Shown here in pieces: positions 43,267 through 52,226 of a stretch of DNA of 64,000 nucleotides (position 1 is its first letter; the number at the start of each line of letters is the position of its first letter). The DNA comes from Desulfobulbaceae bacterium (lineage in GTDB: Bacteria > Desulfobacterota > Desulfobulbia > Desulfobulbales > Desulfocapsaceae). The notes beneath the pieces were generated by a model. It saw only the letters and a program-made list of their open reading frames with translations, searched no databases and was not told where the DNA came from. The stretch spans positions 1 through 64,000 of the forward strand of contig JAABSV010000011.1 of assembly GCA_011390165.1 (NCBI GenBank), read 5' to 3'. The position numbers were made by a program, and so were the translations under genes.

Positions 43267-43838
43267 CCTCACCTCCTGCAAAATGCCAAATCCCTGGCCT
43301 CATCTCCCATCACTGCCGGCCGCACTCTTCACACCTCAGCAAAGGGTACCAGGCAGTTGCGGGAGCGGCAAGCGACAATGGCGCCGTTGGCCGTTTTTCC
43401 TGCCCGGCTACGCCTTTCTGCCTCCTCGTGCCGGCACGATTTTTCTTGCAATAATTCTGAACCCAAATACAATGGAAGTTGATAGTTTTATGTGTTTTCA
43501 GGGCCTCCAGCCGATTATTCGGTATCCCTTAACTCGAACTGCAGCAGTCAAGTGGTAGTGTTGTTAGCGTAGCCCACCGGCGATAGCTGCCATCAGCCGG
43601 ATTTGTCCAGTAAAGATCGGTGGGTACGGTTCCAGCCAGTTCAACCTGGGTCAGGATGGAGTATTGCGATTGTACACAAGCCATTTTCTCTCAGTAGCCA
43701 GCCAGGTAGAATTTTGTCACGGCCCGAGCATCCCGTGACAAGAGAGGCAGGTGGCAGGTTTTCGGAAAGAATCCGAATGCACTTCTTGTTGCCGACACGA
43801 TTCAGTAACTTTCTACACACAGAGGGGAGGAACCGTTG
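43267..43838. other. Regulatory gap upstream of the second TRAP operon, 572 nt
   Basis: No gene recognised. It contains a possible promoter (TTGCAA, 16 nt, TACAAT at 43446-43473) and the TTGTACACAA site listed separately. The long leader suggests regulation, but no riboswitch fold was recognised. Confidence 0.5.
43670..43679 (+). promoter_or_regulatory. Third TTGTnnACAA site, upstream of second TRAP operon
   Basis: TTGTACACAA is a perfect 10-nt palindrome apart from the central AC. It shares the core of the GntR-regulator operator and lies about 160 nt before the binding-protein gene. Confidence 0.45.
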
Positions 43839-44999
43839 ATGAAAAGAGACGAGTTGAACACCAGCGCTGTCCAACAGGAAGAGGTACAGAACGGTCGCCG
43901 CAAGTTCCTGAAGACCGCCGCCGCCGCCGCCGGGGCGGCCACCGTAGCCACCATTGGCTTTCCAATGGTCTCCCGTGCCGAAACCACCGTGTTGAAAATG
44001 CAGGGTGCCTGGGGTGCCAAGGATATCTTCAACGACTTTGCCACCGATTACGTCAAACGGGTCAACGAGATGGCCGGTGGACGCCTGAAGATCGAGTATC
44101 TGATCGCCGGTGCGGTGGTCCAGGCCTTCCAGGTGCAGGATGCGGTGCACAAAGGGGTACTCGATGCCGGGCACCAGGTGTCGGTTTACTGGTACGGCAA
44201 GAGCAAGGTGGCCTCACTCTTTGGTACCGGCCCGGTCTTCGGCCAGAACGCCCACCAGGGACTGGCCTGGATCTATTATGGTGGCGGCCTGGAGATGTAT
44301 CAGGAACTGATGGATCTGCTCAAGCTCAATATCGTCGGCTTCTTCGCCATGCCGATGCCGACCCAGCCCCTTGGCTGGTTTAAAAAAGAGGTCAAGTCGG
44401 CTGAAGACATGAAGGGGCTGAAATACCGAACCGTCGGACTGGCCGCCGACCTCATGCAATCGATGGGTGTTCTGGTTACCCAGCTGCCCGGCGGCGAGAT
44501 CGTGCCGGCCCTCGAACGCGGTGTTATCGACGCCTTCGAATACAACAACCCGACCTCCGACCGCAGCTTCGGCGCCCAGGATGTCAGCAAAAACTACATG
44601 CTCGGCAGCTTTCACCAGGCGGCCGAATTCTTTGAAATCCTCTTCAACAAGGAGAAGTTCAACGTCCTTCCCGACGAGCACAAGGCCATTCTGCGCTATG
44701 CCGCCGAAGCGGCCTCATCGGATAACTTCTGGCGGGGCCAGGATCAGTATTCCAAAGATCTGCTCTGGCTGCGCGATGAAGCAGGAGTAAACATCATCCG
44801 CACTCCGGATTCGATCATGAAGGCCCAGCTCGAGGCCTGGGACAAGATCATGCCGGATCTGATGAAGGACCCATTCTTCGCCAAGGTGGTTGATTCCCAG
44901 AAGGCCTTCGCCAAACGGGTCGCCTACTACGATCTGATGAACAGTTGCGACTACAAGATGGCCTACGACCACTACTTCCCGGGTGATCTCGGCTTCTAG
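43839..44999 (+). CDS. TRAP transporter substrate-binding protein, TakP-like, Tat-exported (second system)
   Basis: Periplasmic binding protein exported folded through the Tat pathway: the leader reads NGRRKFLKTAAAAAGAATVA, a textbook RRxFLK motif. The mature protein resembles TakP-type TRAP binding proteins that hold 2-oxoacids: LKMQGAWGAKDIFNDFATDY, GLKYRTVGLAADLMQSMGV, LPGGEIVPALERGVIDAFEY and NNPTSDRSFG. Length 386. GGGAGG 8 nt upstream of the ATG marks the start. Tat export distinguishes it from the Sec-exported first binding protein. With an amidase and hydroxyacid dehydrogenases nearby, an oxoacid or oxoacid amide is a fair guess. Confidence 0.88.
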   Translation: MKRDELNTSAVQQEEVQNGRRKFLKTAAAAAGAATVATIGFPMVSRAETTVLKMQGAWGAKDIFNDFATDYVKRVNEMAGGRLKIEYLIAGAVVQAFQVQDAVHKGVLDAGHQVSVYWYGKSKVASLFGTGPVFGQNAHQGLAWIYYGGGLEMYQELMDLLKLNIVGFFAMPMPTQPLGWFKKEVKSAEDMKGLKYRTVGLAADLMQSMGVLVTQLPGGEIVPALERGVIDAFEYNNPTSDRSFGAQDVSKNYMLGSFHQAAEFFEILFNKEKFNVLPDEHKAILRYAAEAASSDNFWRGQDQYSKDLLWLRDEAGVNIIRTPDSIMKAQLEAWDKIMPDLMKDPFFAKVVDSQKAFAKRVAYYDLMNSCDYKMAYDHYFPGDLGF

Positions 45000-45020
45000 G
45001 AGTCGATTGCAACCGGTGAA

Positions 45021-45061
45021 GCATCCCGGCCGATGCCATCTCCTGGCACCGGCCGGGATGC
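45021..45061 (+). terminator. Long hairpin between second TRAP binding-protein and permease genes
   Basis: A 12-bp arm (GCATCCCGGCCG) plus an inner 5-bp arm around TCTCC, with one A-C mismatch. No T-tract follows. It may stabilise the binding-protein mRNA or attenuate the permease genes. Confidence 0.6.
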
Positions 45062-45209
45062 GTAAGACCGCCGGCAGAGATATCCACCAGTGGTTACTGT
45101 ACATTCTTCCCAAGGAGGCGGTACGAGCTGCCGCTGCCCCGACTGCCTGCTCGTCGATACGGCTTGAGCAGAGCAGCGTCACCACAGAAATCCAGCCAAG
45201 GACGAGGGT

Positions 45210-45857
45210 ATGAATCATTTTCTGTACTTCATCGACCGGTTTAGTGCCTGGGTGGGAAAGTCTTTTGCCTGGTGCATTCTGATCCTCTGTTTTGCCACCA
45301 CTTATGAGGTCTTTGTCCGCTATGTTCTGCGGAGCCCAACCGCCTGGGCCTTTGACATCAGTTACATCATGTACGGAACGCTGTTCATGATGGCCGGCGG
45401 CTACGCTCTGTCGCGCAATGCCCATGTCCGGGGCGATTTTGTCTATCGACTCTGGCCGCCGCGGGTTCAGGCGGGGATCGAACTGGTACTGTACCTGATC
45501 TTCTTTTTTCCCGGTATCCTTGCACTGGTCTACGCCGGCACCAACTATGCTCTCGAATCGTGGAACTATTTCCCTTACGGATTTAATGGACCACGGGGGC
45601 AGATCAGCATCAACAGCCCGGCTGGAGTACCGATTTTCCCCCTCAAAACCATCCTGCCCATCGCGGCCGGGGTTATCTGTCTTCAGGGGGTTGCCGAGAC
45701 AATCCGTTGCATACTCTGTCTAAGGGACGGAAAATGGCCGACCCGGATGCACGATGTCGAGGAGTTGGAGAAGGTTCTCACCGAACAGCACCAGCGTGAA
45801 GAAGCGGCAAAGGCCGCCCGGCTGGCTGACGAGCAAAAGGAGGCCACGCATGACTGA
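45210..45857 (+). CDS. TRAP transporter small permease (second system)
   Basis: Small membrane subunit of the second TRAP system. It has four hydrophobic helices, with the conserved TTYEVFVRYVLRSPTAWAFD after the first and YALSRNAHVRGDFVYRLW (N-x-H-V-R-x-D motif) after the second. Length 215, with a charged C-terminal tail of about 45 residues. The last codons overlap the start of the large permease gene by 8 nt (ATGACTGA), typical of coupled TRAP subunits. Confidence 0.88.
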   Translation: MNHFLYFIDRFSAWVGKSFAWCILILCFATTYEVFVRYVLRSPTAWAFDISYIMYGTLFMMAGGYALSRNAHVRGDFVYRLWPPRVQAGIELVLYLIFFFPGILALVYAGTNYALESWNYFPYGFNGPRGQISINSPAGVPIFPLKTILPIAAGVICLQGVAETIRCILCLRDGKWPTRMHDVEELEKVLTEQHQREEAAKAARLADEQKEATHD

Positions 45858-47205
45858 TCCCCAGGTTGCCATGTTAATGATGGGGTCATTTGTGGCCTCG
45901 ATTCTGCTCGGTTTCCCAATATGTTTCACCCTCATCGCCATGGGTTTCGGCTTTGGCTACTATGCCTACGCCAGACCTGACTGGATGGATTTCCCTCTGC
46001 AGAACAATATCTTTGATCTGCTTGTCAACCAGACCTATTCGGTAATGACCAACGACGTTCTCGTTGCCGTGCCGCTCTTCCTCTTTATGGGCTACATCGT
46101 CGAACGGGCAAACATCGTCGAACGGCTGTTCTACAGTCTGAACATAGCCATGCGCTTCATACCCGGTGCCATGGCCGTTGCCGCCCTGCTCACCTGCGCC
46201 ATCTTCGCCACCGCGGTGGGCATCGTCGGAGCAGTGGTCACCCTGATGGGCCTGCTCGCCTTCCCGGCCCTGCTGAAGGCCGGCTACGACGAAAAATTGT
46301 CCGCCGGGGTGATCTGTGCCGGAGGTTGTCTCGGCATCCTCATCCCACCAAGCATCATGCTGATCGTCTATGGAGCAATCTCCGGCGTCTCGGTGGTCCG
46401 CCTCTATGCCGGAGCACTGATCCCGGGCTTCATGCTGGCCGGACTTTATATCCTCTATGTGATCATCCGGGCAGCTCTCAACCCGAAACTGGCCCCCAAA
46501 CCACCAAAGGAGCAGACCGACATCCCCCTGAGGGAATTGTTGACCATGATCGTCACCTCGGTCTTCCCGATCTCGATTCTGATCCTTGCCGTGCTTGGCT
46601 CAATTATCTTCGGTTTGGCAACCCCGTCGGAAGCGGCCGCAGTCGGTGCCTTCGGCAGCATCGGTCTGGCCGCCGGGTACGGGCAGCTCACCTGGAAAAG
46701 GCTGCGCGACTCTGTCTACCTGACCACCCGGACTTCGGCGATGGTCTGCTGGCTGTTCGTCGGCTCCTGGACATTTTCCTCTGTATTTTCATACCTTGGC
46801 GGCCACCATGTCATCGAAGAGTTTGTTCTCGGACTGAATCTTCATCCCATAGCCTTTCTGCTGCTCGCCCAGGCAATTATTTTCCTGCTCGGCTGGCCCC
46901 TGGAATGGAGTGAAATCATCATCATCTTTGTGCCCATTTTTCTTCCTCTGCTGGCCGCCTTTGGTGTCGATCCGCTCTTCTTCGGTATTCTGGTGGCCTT
47001 TAACCTGCAGACATCCTTTCTCACCCCTCCGATGGCCATGTCCTGCTACTATCTGAAGGGGATAGCCCCGCCACATATTCAACTCACCACTATCTTTCGC
47101 GGGTCACTTCCCTTTCTCGGCATGGTGTTGCTGGCGATGTTCCTGCTCTACTATTTTCCGTTCATGACCACCTGGCTGCCGGATATGGTCTACGGCAAGC
47201 ATTGA
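45850..47205 (+). CDS. TRAP transporter large permease (second system)
   Basis: Large DctM-type membrane subunit with about twelve helices. Family motifs: FATAVGIVGAVVTLMGLLAF, GGCLGILIPPSIMLIVYGAI, IIFGLATPSEAAAVGAFGSI and near the end NLQTSFLTPPMAMSCYYLKG. The last resembles the mannitol/chloroaromatic TRAP-M branch, which pairs with TakP-like binding proteins. Length 451. The start is the ATG overlapping the small permease stop; an ORF extension further upstream is only the small-permease frame in shadow. Confidence 0.92.
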   Translation: MTDPQVAMLMMGSFVASILLGFPICFTLIAMGFGFGYYAYARPDWMDFPLQNNIFDLLVNQTYSVMTNDVLVAVPLFLFMGYIVERANIVERLFYSLNIAMRFIPGAMAVAALLTCAIFATAVGIVGAVVTLMGLLAFPALLKAGYDEKLSAGVICAGGCLGILIPPSIMLIVYGAISGVSVVRLYAGALIPGFMLAGLYILYVIIRAALNPKLAPKPPKEQTDIPLRELLTMIVTSVFPISILILAVLGSIIFGLATPSEAAAVGAFGSIGLAAGYGQLTWKRLRDSVYLTTRTSAMVCWLFVGSWTFSSVFSYLGGHHVIEEFVLGLNLHPIAFLLLAQAIIFLLGWPLEWSEIIIIFVPIFLPLLAAFGVDPLFFGILVAFNLQTSFLTPPMAMSCYYLKGIAPPHIQLTTIFRGSLPFLGMVLLAMFLLYYFPFMTTWLPDMVYGKH

Positions 47206-47353
47206 TTCGCCATGACTGCGTAGCGACAGGTCATAAGAAGGTACTGGCCGGGGAAAATCCGGCAGCGATTGCAAGCCTGGCTAACCGGGCAACCGGGCAA
47301 CTGGTCTCCCGGCCTCACCTCTTCAGAAACAGCAGCGAACACAAAGGAAAAAA

Positions 47354-48679
47354 ATGGAACCGGCGTTGATGGGAGCAGTGCAGGCAAGGCAGGAAATCAG
47401 AGAAGGCCGGCTCAGTGCCGAAGAGTTGGTAGGTTCCTGCCTGGCTCAGATAAAGCGGTTGGAGGAGGCGGTTGGCGCCTGGGCCTTCATCGATGCCGAT
47501 CTGGCCCTGCAACAGGCCATTCAGGCCGATCAGCTCAAACGGACCGGACGCCCCTTAGGGCTTCTGCACGGTCTGCCGGTGGGGGTCAAGGATATTTTCG
47601 CCACCCGCGACATGCCCACCGAAGACGGGACCATCCTCCACCGCGGACGGCGACCACACAGCGACTCGACGGTGGTCAGCCGCCTGCGGCAGGCTGGCGC
47701 GGTGATCCTCGGCAAGACGGTGACCACTGAGCTGGCCGTTTTCTCGCCTGGAAAAACCCGAAACCCGCATGACCTCGAGCGGACTCCGGGGGGGTCCTCC
47801 AGCGGTTCAGCCGCCGCCGTCGCCGCCGGGATGGTTCCCCTGGCAGTGGGAACCCAGACCAACGGCTCAGTTATCCGGCCCGCCTCCTTCTGCGGCATCT
47901 ATGGCTTCAAGCCGACCTTCGGCTGGATCTCCCGCCACGGCATCCTGACCCAATCGCCGCCTCTCGATCAGGTGGGAGTTTTTGCCAGAAGTATCGAGGA
48001 CCTGGCGCTGATCGCCGAGTCCCTGGTCGGCCATGACCCCAACGATCCCTTTACTCTGCTGCAGGCCGGACCCGATCTGCTGCGCATCCAGGCTGAAGAC
48101 CCGCCAGTCACCCCAAAACTGGCCTTTGTCCGGTCACCGGTCTGGGATCAGGCGGACAGGGGTACCCAGGAAGCCTTTGCCGAACTGGTCGACACACTCG
48201 GCAGCCGCGCTGCCCCGATTGACCTGCCGGCACCCTTTGACCGGGCCCACGAGCTGCATCGCTGTATCATGGAGGCCGATATTGCCCGCAGCTTCGACCA
48301 CGAGTACACCACCGGCCGGAAGCAAATCAGTCCGATTCTGCTGGAAATTATCGAGCGTGGCCGCCGGGAGCTGGCCATGGACTACAACAATGCCCTGGCC
48401 GCCAGGGCCAGTCTGCACGACGCACTGGAACAGCTTTTTTCCTGGCACGACGCGATCATCACCCCGGCAACCATTGGTGAGGCACCACTCGGTCTCGGTG
48501 CCACCGGCAGTCCGGTCTTCTGTACCATCTGGACCCTTTGCGGCATGCCGGCCATCACTTTGCCACTGCTCCAGGGGGAAGGCGGGATGCCCCTGGGCGT
48601 GCAACTGGTCGGCCCCCGCGGCAGTGACGCCAGACTGTTGCGCACTGCCCGCTGGCTGATCGCTGAACTTGCCGGCTAA
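47354..48679 (+). CDS. Amidase-signature hydrolase (second copy)
   Basis: Paralogue of the amidase in the first ureide operon. It has PVGVKDIFATRDMPTEDG with the catalytic lysine, TPGGSSSGSAAAVAAGMVPL with the cis-serine, GTQTNGSVIRPASFCGIYG with the nucleophile, and LDQVGVFARSIEDLALIAES. Length 441. AAAGGA precedes the ATG. It lies 148 nt after the large permease, so imported substrate probably meets this enzyme first. Strong similarity between the two amidases, each beside its own TRAP system, suggests related amides handled by parallel routes. Confidence 0.88.
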   Translation: MEPALMGAVQARQEIREGRLSAEELVGSCLAQIKRLEEAVGAWAFIDADLALQQAIQADQLKRTGRPLGLLHGLPVGVKDIFATRDMPTEDGTILHRGRRPHSDSTVVSRLRQAGAVILGKTVTTELAVFSPGKTRNPHDLERTPGGSSSGSAAAVAAGMVPLAVGTQTNGSVIRPASFCGIYGFKPTFGWISRHGILTQSPPLDQVGVFARSIEDLALIAESLVGHDPNDPFTLLQAGPDLLRIQAEDPPVTPKLAFVRSPVWDQADRGTQEAFAELVDTLGSRAAPIDLPAPFDRAHELHRCIMEADIARSFDHEYTTGRKQISPILLEIIERGRRELAMDYNNALAARASLHDALEQLFSWHDAIITPATIGEAPLGLGATGSPVFCTIWTLCGMPAITLPLLQGEGGMPLGVQLVGPRGSDARLLRTARWLIAELAG

Positions 48680-48736
48680 CGGCCTTTTTCCGTAGTTTAC
48701 CGGACTCACCCCACCCTGGAGGAGGAGGGACAGCAC

Positions 48737-48907
48737 ATGAGCAATATTATTACCGGCGGCATTGCCGTCCTCTTGGCCCTGATCTACATGCTGCACTATG
48801 CCTACCGGCTCGACTCGGTGGCCTTATGGGTGATCATTCTGGTCAATATCGGCGCCTTGCTCTATGACTATTACAGTTCAATTGCCGAAGGTGAGGATTC
48901 TATCTGA
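48737..48907 (+). CDS. 56-residue hydrophobic membrane protein
   Basis: Small protein with two predicted transmembrane helices (ITGGIAVLLALIYMLHYAY and SVALWVIILVNIGALLYDYY) and an acidic C-terminus (SIAEGEDSI). GGAGGAGGG upstream of the ATG is a very strong ribosome site. It lies between the amidase and the 2-hydroxyacid dehydrogenase with short gaps, so it should be expressed with them. I do not recognise a family. It may be an accessory to the TRAP permease, but nothing proves it. Confidence 0.7.
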   Translation: MSNIITGGIAVLLALIYMLHYAYRLDSVALWVIILVNIGALLYDYYSSIAEGEDSI

Positions 48908-48923
48908 AACGGAGGAACTCTGC

Positions 48924-49883
48924 ATGAAGCCCGTAGTCCTGGTCACCAGAAAACTGCCCGAGGCGGTGGAAGAGCGCCTCCGGCGCGACTACCAACCAAT
49001 TCTCAACCCTGAAGACGAACTGTACGACAGTAGACGGATTGTCGCGAAGGCGGCTGGTGTTGACGCCATCCTCCCCTGCCATACCGAGAAATTTACCGCC
49101 TAGGTGATCGAACGTCTGCCGGAACGGGTGAAGATCATCGCCAACTTCTCCGTCGGCTATGATCATGTGGATGTTGTGGCCGCAAAAAAAAAGGGGCTTG
49201 TAGTAACCAACACCCCCGACGTCCTCTCTGACGCCACCGCCGAACTGACCATCATGCTTATGCTCGGGGCGGCCAGGCGGGCCAGTGAAGGGGAGCGGCT
49301 GGTGCGCAGCCGGGCGTGGAAGGACTGGAGCCCCAGTTTTATGGTCGGGGTGCAGATGACCGGTAAACGATTGGGGATCATCGGTTTCGGTCGGGTCGGA
49401 CAGGTCGTTGCCAGACGGGCCAAGGCCTTCGACATGGAGATCCACTACCACAACCGCCGCCGGGTAGCTGCGGAGAACGAGGCGGGGGCGATCTACCACG
49501 CCACCCCGGAAGAGCTTCTGCCGCACTGTGATTTTCTCGCCCTGCACTGCGTCTCTTCCCCGGAAACCAGCAAACTGCTCAACGCCCGGCGTATTGCCCT
49601 GCTGCCGGATGGGGCGATTGTGGTCAATGCCAGCCGCGGTGTGGTCATTGATGACGAGGCCCTGCTTGCCGCCCTGCAGTCAGGCAAACTGTACGCCGCC
49701 GGCCTTGATGTGTTCAACAACGAACCGGATATCCATCCGGGATACCGGCAGTTGGAGAACGTCTTCCTGATGCCCCATATCGGCAGTGCCACCCGGGAGA
49801 CCCGCGACGCCATGGGTTTCCGGGCCCTGGACAACCTGGACGCCTATTTCGCCGGCAGGCCGCCGGGGGACCGGGTGGCCTGA
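48924..49883 (+). pseudogene. D-2-hydroxyacid dehydrogenase (glyoxylate reductase-like) interrupted by in-frame TAG
   Basis: NAD-dependent 2-hydroxyacid dehydrogenase. Codons 1-59 form the start of the substrate domain (KPVVLVTRKLPEAVEERLRR). Codon 60 is TAG at 49101-49103, and the same frame continues with IANFSVGYDHVDVV, the Rossmann motif LGIIGFGRVGQVVARRAKAF, the arginine region VVNASRGVVIDDEALLAAL, AAGLDVFNNEP with the catalytic Glu, and MPHIGSATRETRDAM with the His. All catalytic residues are present. Homologues have a polar residue (often Glu) where TAG lies, so a single-base change from GAG, AAG or CAG would explain it. Translation could restart at GTG 49104. Readthrough or pyrrolysine insertion is possible but unproven; a recent nonsense mutation or sequence error is simpler. 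Confidence 0.85.
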
Positions 49884-49965
49884 GGCCGGAGAAGCCGTCA
49901 CCATTTGGCATCCAGTATTGATCGCCCGCCACCTGGGACAGCCGAAATAACGCCGATATCTTTAG

Positions 49966-51195
49966 CTATTTGTTGATATTTTCCTCCGGAATCGGCTTTT
50001 TCTCCCCGGTCCTGGCCAGTTGCAGTTTGCCCCAGCCACCACCTAGAAGGGCGGGCTGCTCGAAAGTCAGCAGGCAAAAGAAGAAGCTGCCGTCGCTCTC
50101 CCTGGCCGCCGCTGCCGCCTGGATATGGCGGGACGAGACGGCACTGTTGCCGCCGGCAACCCGGTTGATCCACCAGTCCCTGTCGACGATCAACAACCGG
50201 CGAACCTCCGGCCAGCCGGCATTTTTCAACAGAGCGAGCATCTCCTCCTGGAGGGCGGCATCGGTCTTACCGGGTTGCGGCATCTGCTGCAGTTTGCCGG
50301 CGCCATCCTTGATTGCCGAAAGCAGCGGTGCGTAGACCGAAAAATCACTGCCGGTAATGATAAACTCACCTGCGGCATGCACATCTCCATAGGACTTCAC
50401 CTCAAGCCTGATCCGGTGTTCACCTGGGGGCAACTCACTTAAATATTTGGTGAACAGCTCCGGGCCAAAGCGATAGCCATCCTTACTGGGGAAGACGATG
50501 TCGGTATCGGTATAGTTGGTCATCGCCGCCGGCTCCGGGGCGATATCGATGACAAAGTAGTCCCGGGCAAGCAGTTCAGCCCGTTTCAAGCCAACCGTCC
50601 GCATACTCTTCTCGGTGCCGTCAATAAAGAGATGGAGCATCAGGTAATCGCTGTTTTTTACCAGCTTCTTCCAGGAATCCTGGGCTTTTAACATACCATA
50701 GATCCTCTCTCCGGCCGTAAACGAGAGTGTCGTTGGCGGTGGGTTGGCCGGGTCGATCGGGGTTGGTGAAAAAACCGATCCAACTACCCCGGCACCGGCC
50801 GGAGCCACAGTCTCCGGGGCCGTGGCCGTAGCCTGGACGGCGGCAGGCTGAGACGCGGGGACTGCTGCCGGCGTTGTTTTCATCGGCTCGTCGGCCACGA
50901 AGACTCCGGCTGGCTTCTTCGCCCCGGAAGTTGAGGTGGTCGGCGGTGTTGCCTGCTTCTCTTTTTCTTCAGCTGGTAACACCTGTTTTACCTGTTCTTC
51001 AATGGAATTGATCCCACTTTGCACTGCCTTACCGACATCATCCACCAGATTGCTGAATTTGAAGGCATGACAGGTCATGGGAACCAGCAGCAACAGCAAC
51101 AGCAGGGTGAGGACAATTTTGCCAGTGGGGGCTTTGACTGGACCGGGATTGGCAGAGGAGAGGACAGGAAGTGTACTGGAGGACTGGACCGGCAT
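49966..51195 (-). CDS. Hypothetical exported or anchored protein, 409 residues
   Basis: Unrecognised protein with an N-terminal hydrophobic helix (KIVLTLLLLLLLVPMTCHAF, about 26-45) that acts as signal peptide or anchor. A Pro/Ala/Thr-rich linker covers about residues 80-150. A globular region follows (TLSFTAGERIYGMLKAQDSW, then IDGTEKSMRTVGLKRAELLA). A conserved-looking end includes LLIVDRDWWINRVAGGN and SFFFCLLTFEQPALLGG. TAAGGAG upstream fixes the start. It is the last gene of the minus-strand group that includes the radical SAM maturase and RluA-type synthase, 149 nt further on. No function can be assigned. Confidence 0.65.
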   Translation of the reverse strand: MPVQSSSTLPVLSSANPGPVKAPTGKIVLTLLLLLLLVPMTCHAFKFSNLVDDVGKAVQSGINSIEEQVKQVLPAEEKEKQATPPTTSTSGAKKPAGVFVADEPMKTTPAAVPASQPAAVQATATAPETVAPAGAGVVGSVFSPTPIDPANPPPTTLSFTAGERIYGMLKAQDSWKKLVKNSDYLMLHLFIDGTEKSMRTVGLKRAELLARDYFVIDIAPEPAAMTNYTDTDIVFPSKDGYRFGPELFTKYLSELPPGEHRIRLEVKSYGDVHAAGEFIITGSDFSVYAPLLSAIKDGAGKLQQMPQPGKTDAALQEEMLALLKNAGWPEVRRLLIVDRDWWINRVAGGNSAVSSRHIQAAAAARESDGSFFFCLLTFEQPALLGGGWGKLQLARTGEKKPIPEENINK

Positions 51196-51344
51196 GGGAA
51201 TCTCCTTACGACAGCGAATGAATGGTTATGAAACATTGCGCTCTCAGCAGACAACGACCTGCAAGGAATCGGGAGAGGAGAAAGGACAGCACCGTATTGT
51301 ACTCCACTGAACGGCCAGAGTACAATCTCAATCCTGACAGTTTC

Positions 51345-52217
51345 TTACTTGAACAATTTGAGAAAAGCTGCCGGGATCTCCGTTTCAAAGAGACAGGCGG
51401 CACCGGTTCTGGGGTGGGTAAAGGCCAGCACCTGGGCGTGCAGACCAAGGCGACGGAGGGGGTTGAGGGTGGCACCGTACTTGGTGTCGCCCACCACCGG
51501 GTGGCCGATATCCTGCATGTGGACTCTGATCTGGTGCTTGCGGCCGGTTTCCAACTGGAGCTGGAGCAGGGAGAGGCTGTCACTTCCCCGGAGTTTGCGG
51601 TAGTGGGTGACCGCCCTGCGCCCCTGCTGCCGGTTTTGTGAAGAGTAGACAATAAATGCTTTGCTTTCAGTGAGCCAGGAGGTGATGGTGCCCTGCTCGT
51701 CTGCCACCCTCCCCTCCACCACCGCCACATAGCTCCGCCTGCTGATCATCGCCTCCCAGGAGTCCTGCACCAGCCGCTTGGTCTCCTGGTTTTTGGCAAA
51801 CATCAACAACCCGGAGGTTTCCCGGTCCAGCCGATGGATGATAAAGATCTTGTTGTCAGGATCTTTCCCTTTCAGGTAGGCGCTGAGCATGGCGTAGGCT
51901 GTCTTCCGTTTTTCCTTGTCGGTAGCAACCGTCAAGAGGCCCGGAGGTTTGTCGACCACCAGCAGATCCTCATCCTCGTGGACAATCTTCAGCCCCTGGG
52001 GAGCTTGGTGGCTGGCAGCGGCACGGTCCCACTGTACCGACAGCACCTGCCCTGGCCGCAGGGGGTGATCGAACTGACTGACCGGCCGGCCATCGACCAG
52101 AACCTGTCGGTCGCGCAACACCGCCTTGATCATGGCCCGCTTCTTATCGGGAAAGAGGGCAAGCAGGCTGGCCAGCAGCTGACCGGATTGGGCAACGGTG
52201 ATGGTATCGGTAGGCAT
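51345..52217 (-). CDS. RluA-family 23S rRNA/tRNA pseudouridine synthase
   Basis: Isomerises specific uridines in rRNA or tRNA to pseudouridine. An S4-like N-terminal region (KKRAMIKAVLRDRQVLVDGR) precedes the catalytic domain. That domain has LLVVDKPPGLLTVATDKEKR, the catalytic aspartate in FIIHRLDRETSGLLMFAKN, the TGRKHQIRVHMQDIGHPVVG motif, and a C-terminal LHAQVLAFTHPRTG. Length 290, fitting the RluA/RluC/RluD family. It begins 9 nt after the radical SAM maturase stop, so it is probably in the same transcript, although its role is housekeeping. Confidence 0.92.
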   Translation of the reverse strand: MPTDTITVAQSGQLLASLLALFPDKKRAMIKAVLRDRQVLVDGRPVSQFDHPLRPGQVLSVQWDRAAASHQAPQGLKIVHEDEDLLVVDKPPGLLTVATDKEKRKTAYAMLSAYLKGKDPDNKIFIIHRLDRETSGLLMFAKNQETKRLVQDSWEAMISRRSYVAVVEGRVADEQGTITSWLTESKAFIVYSSQNRQQGRRAVTHYRKLRGSDSLSLLQLQLETGRKHQIRVHMQDIGHPVVGDTKYGATLNPLRRLGLHAQVLAFTHPRTGAACLFETEIPAAFLKLFK

Positions 52218-52226
52218 CGAAACTTC

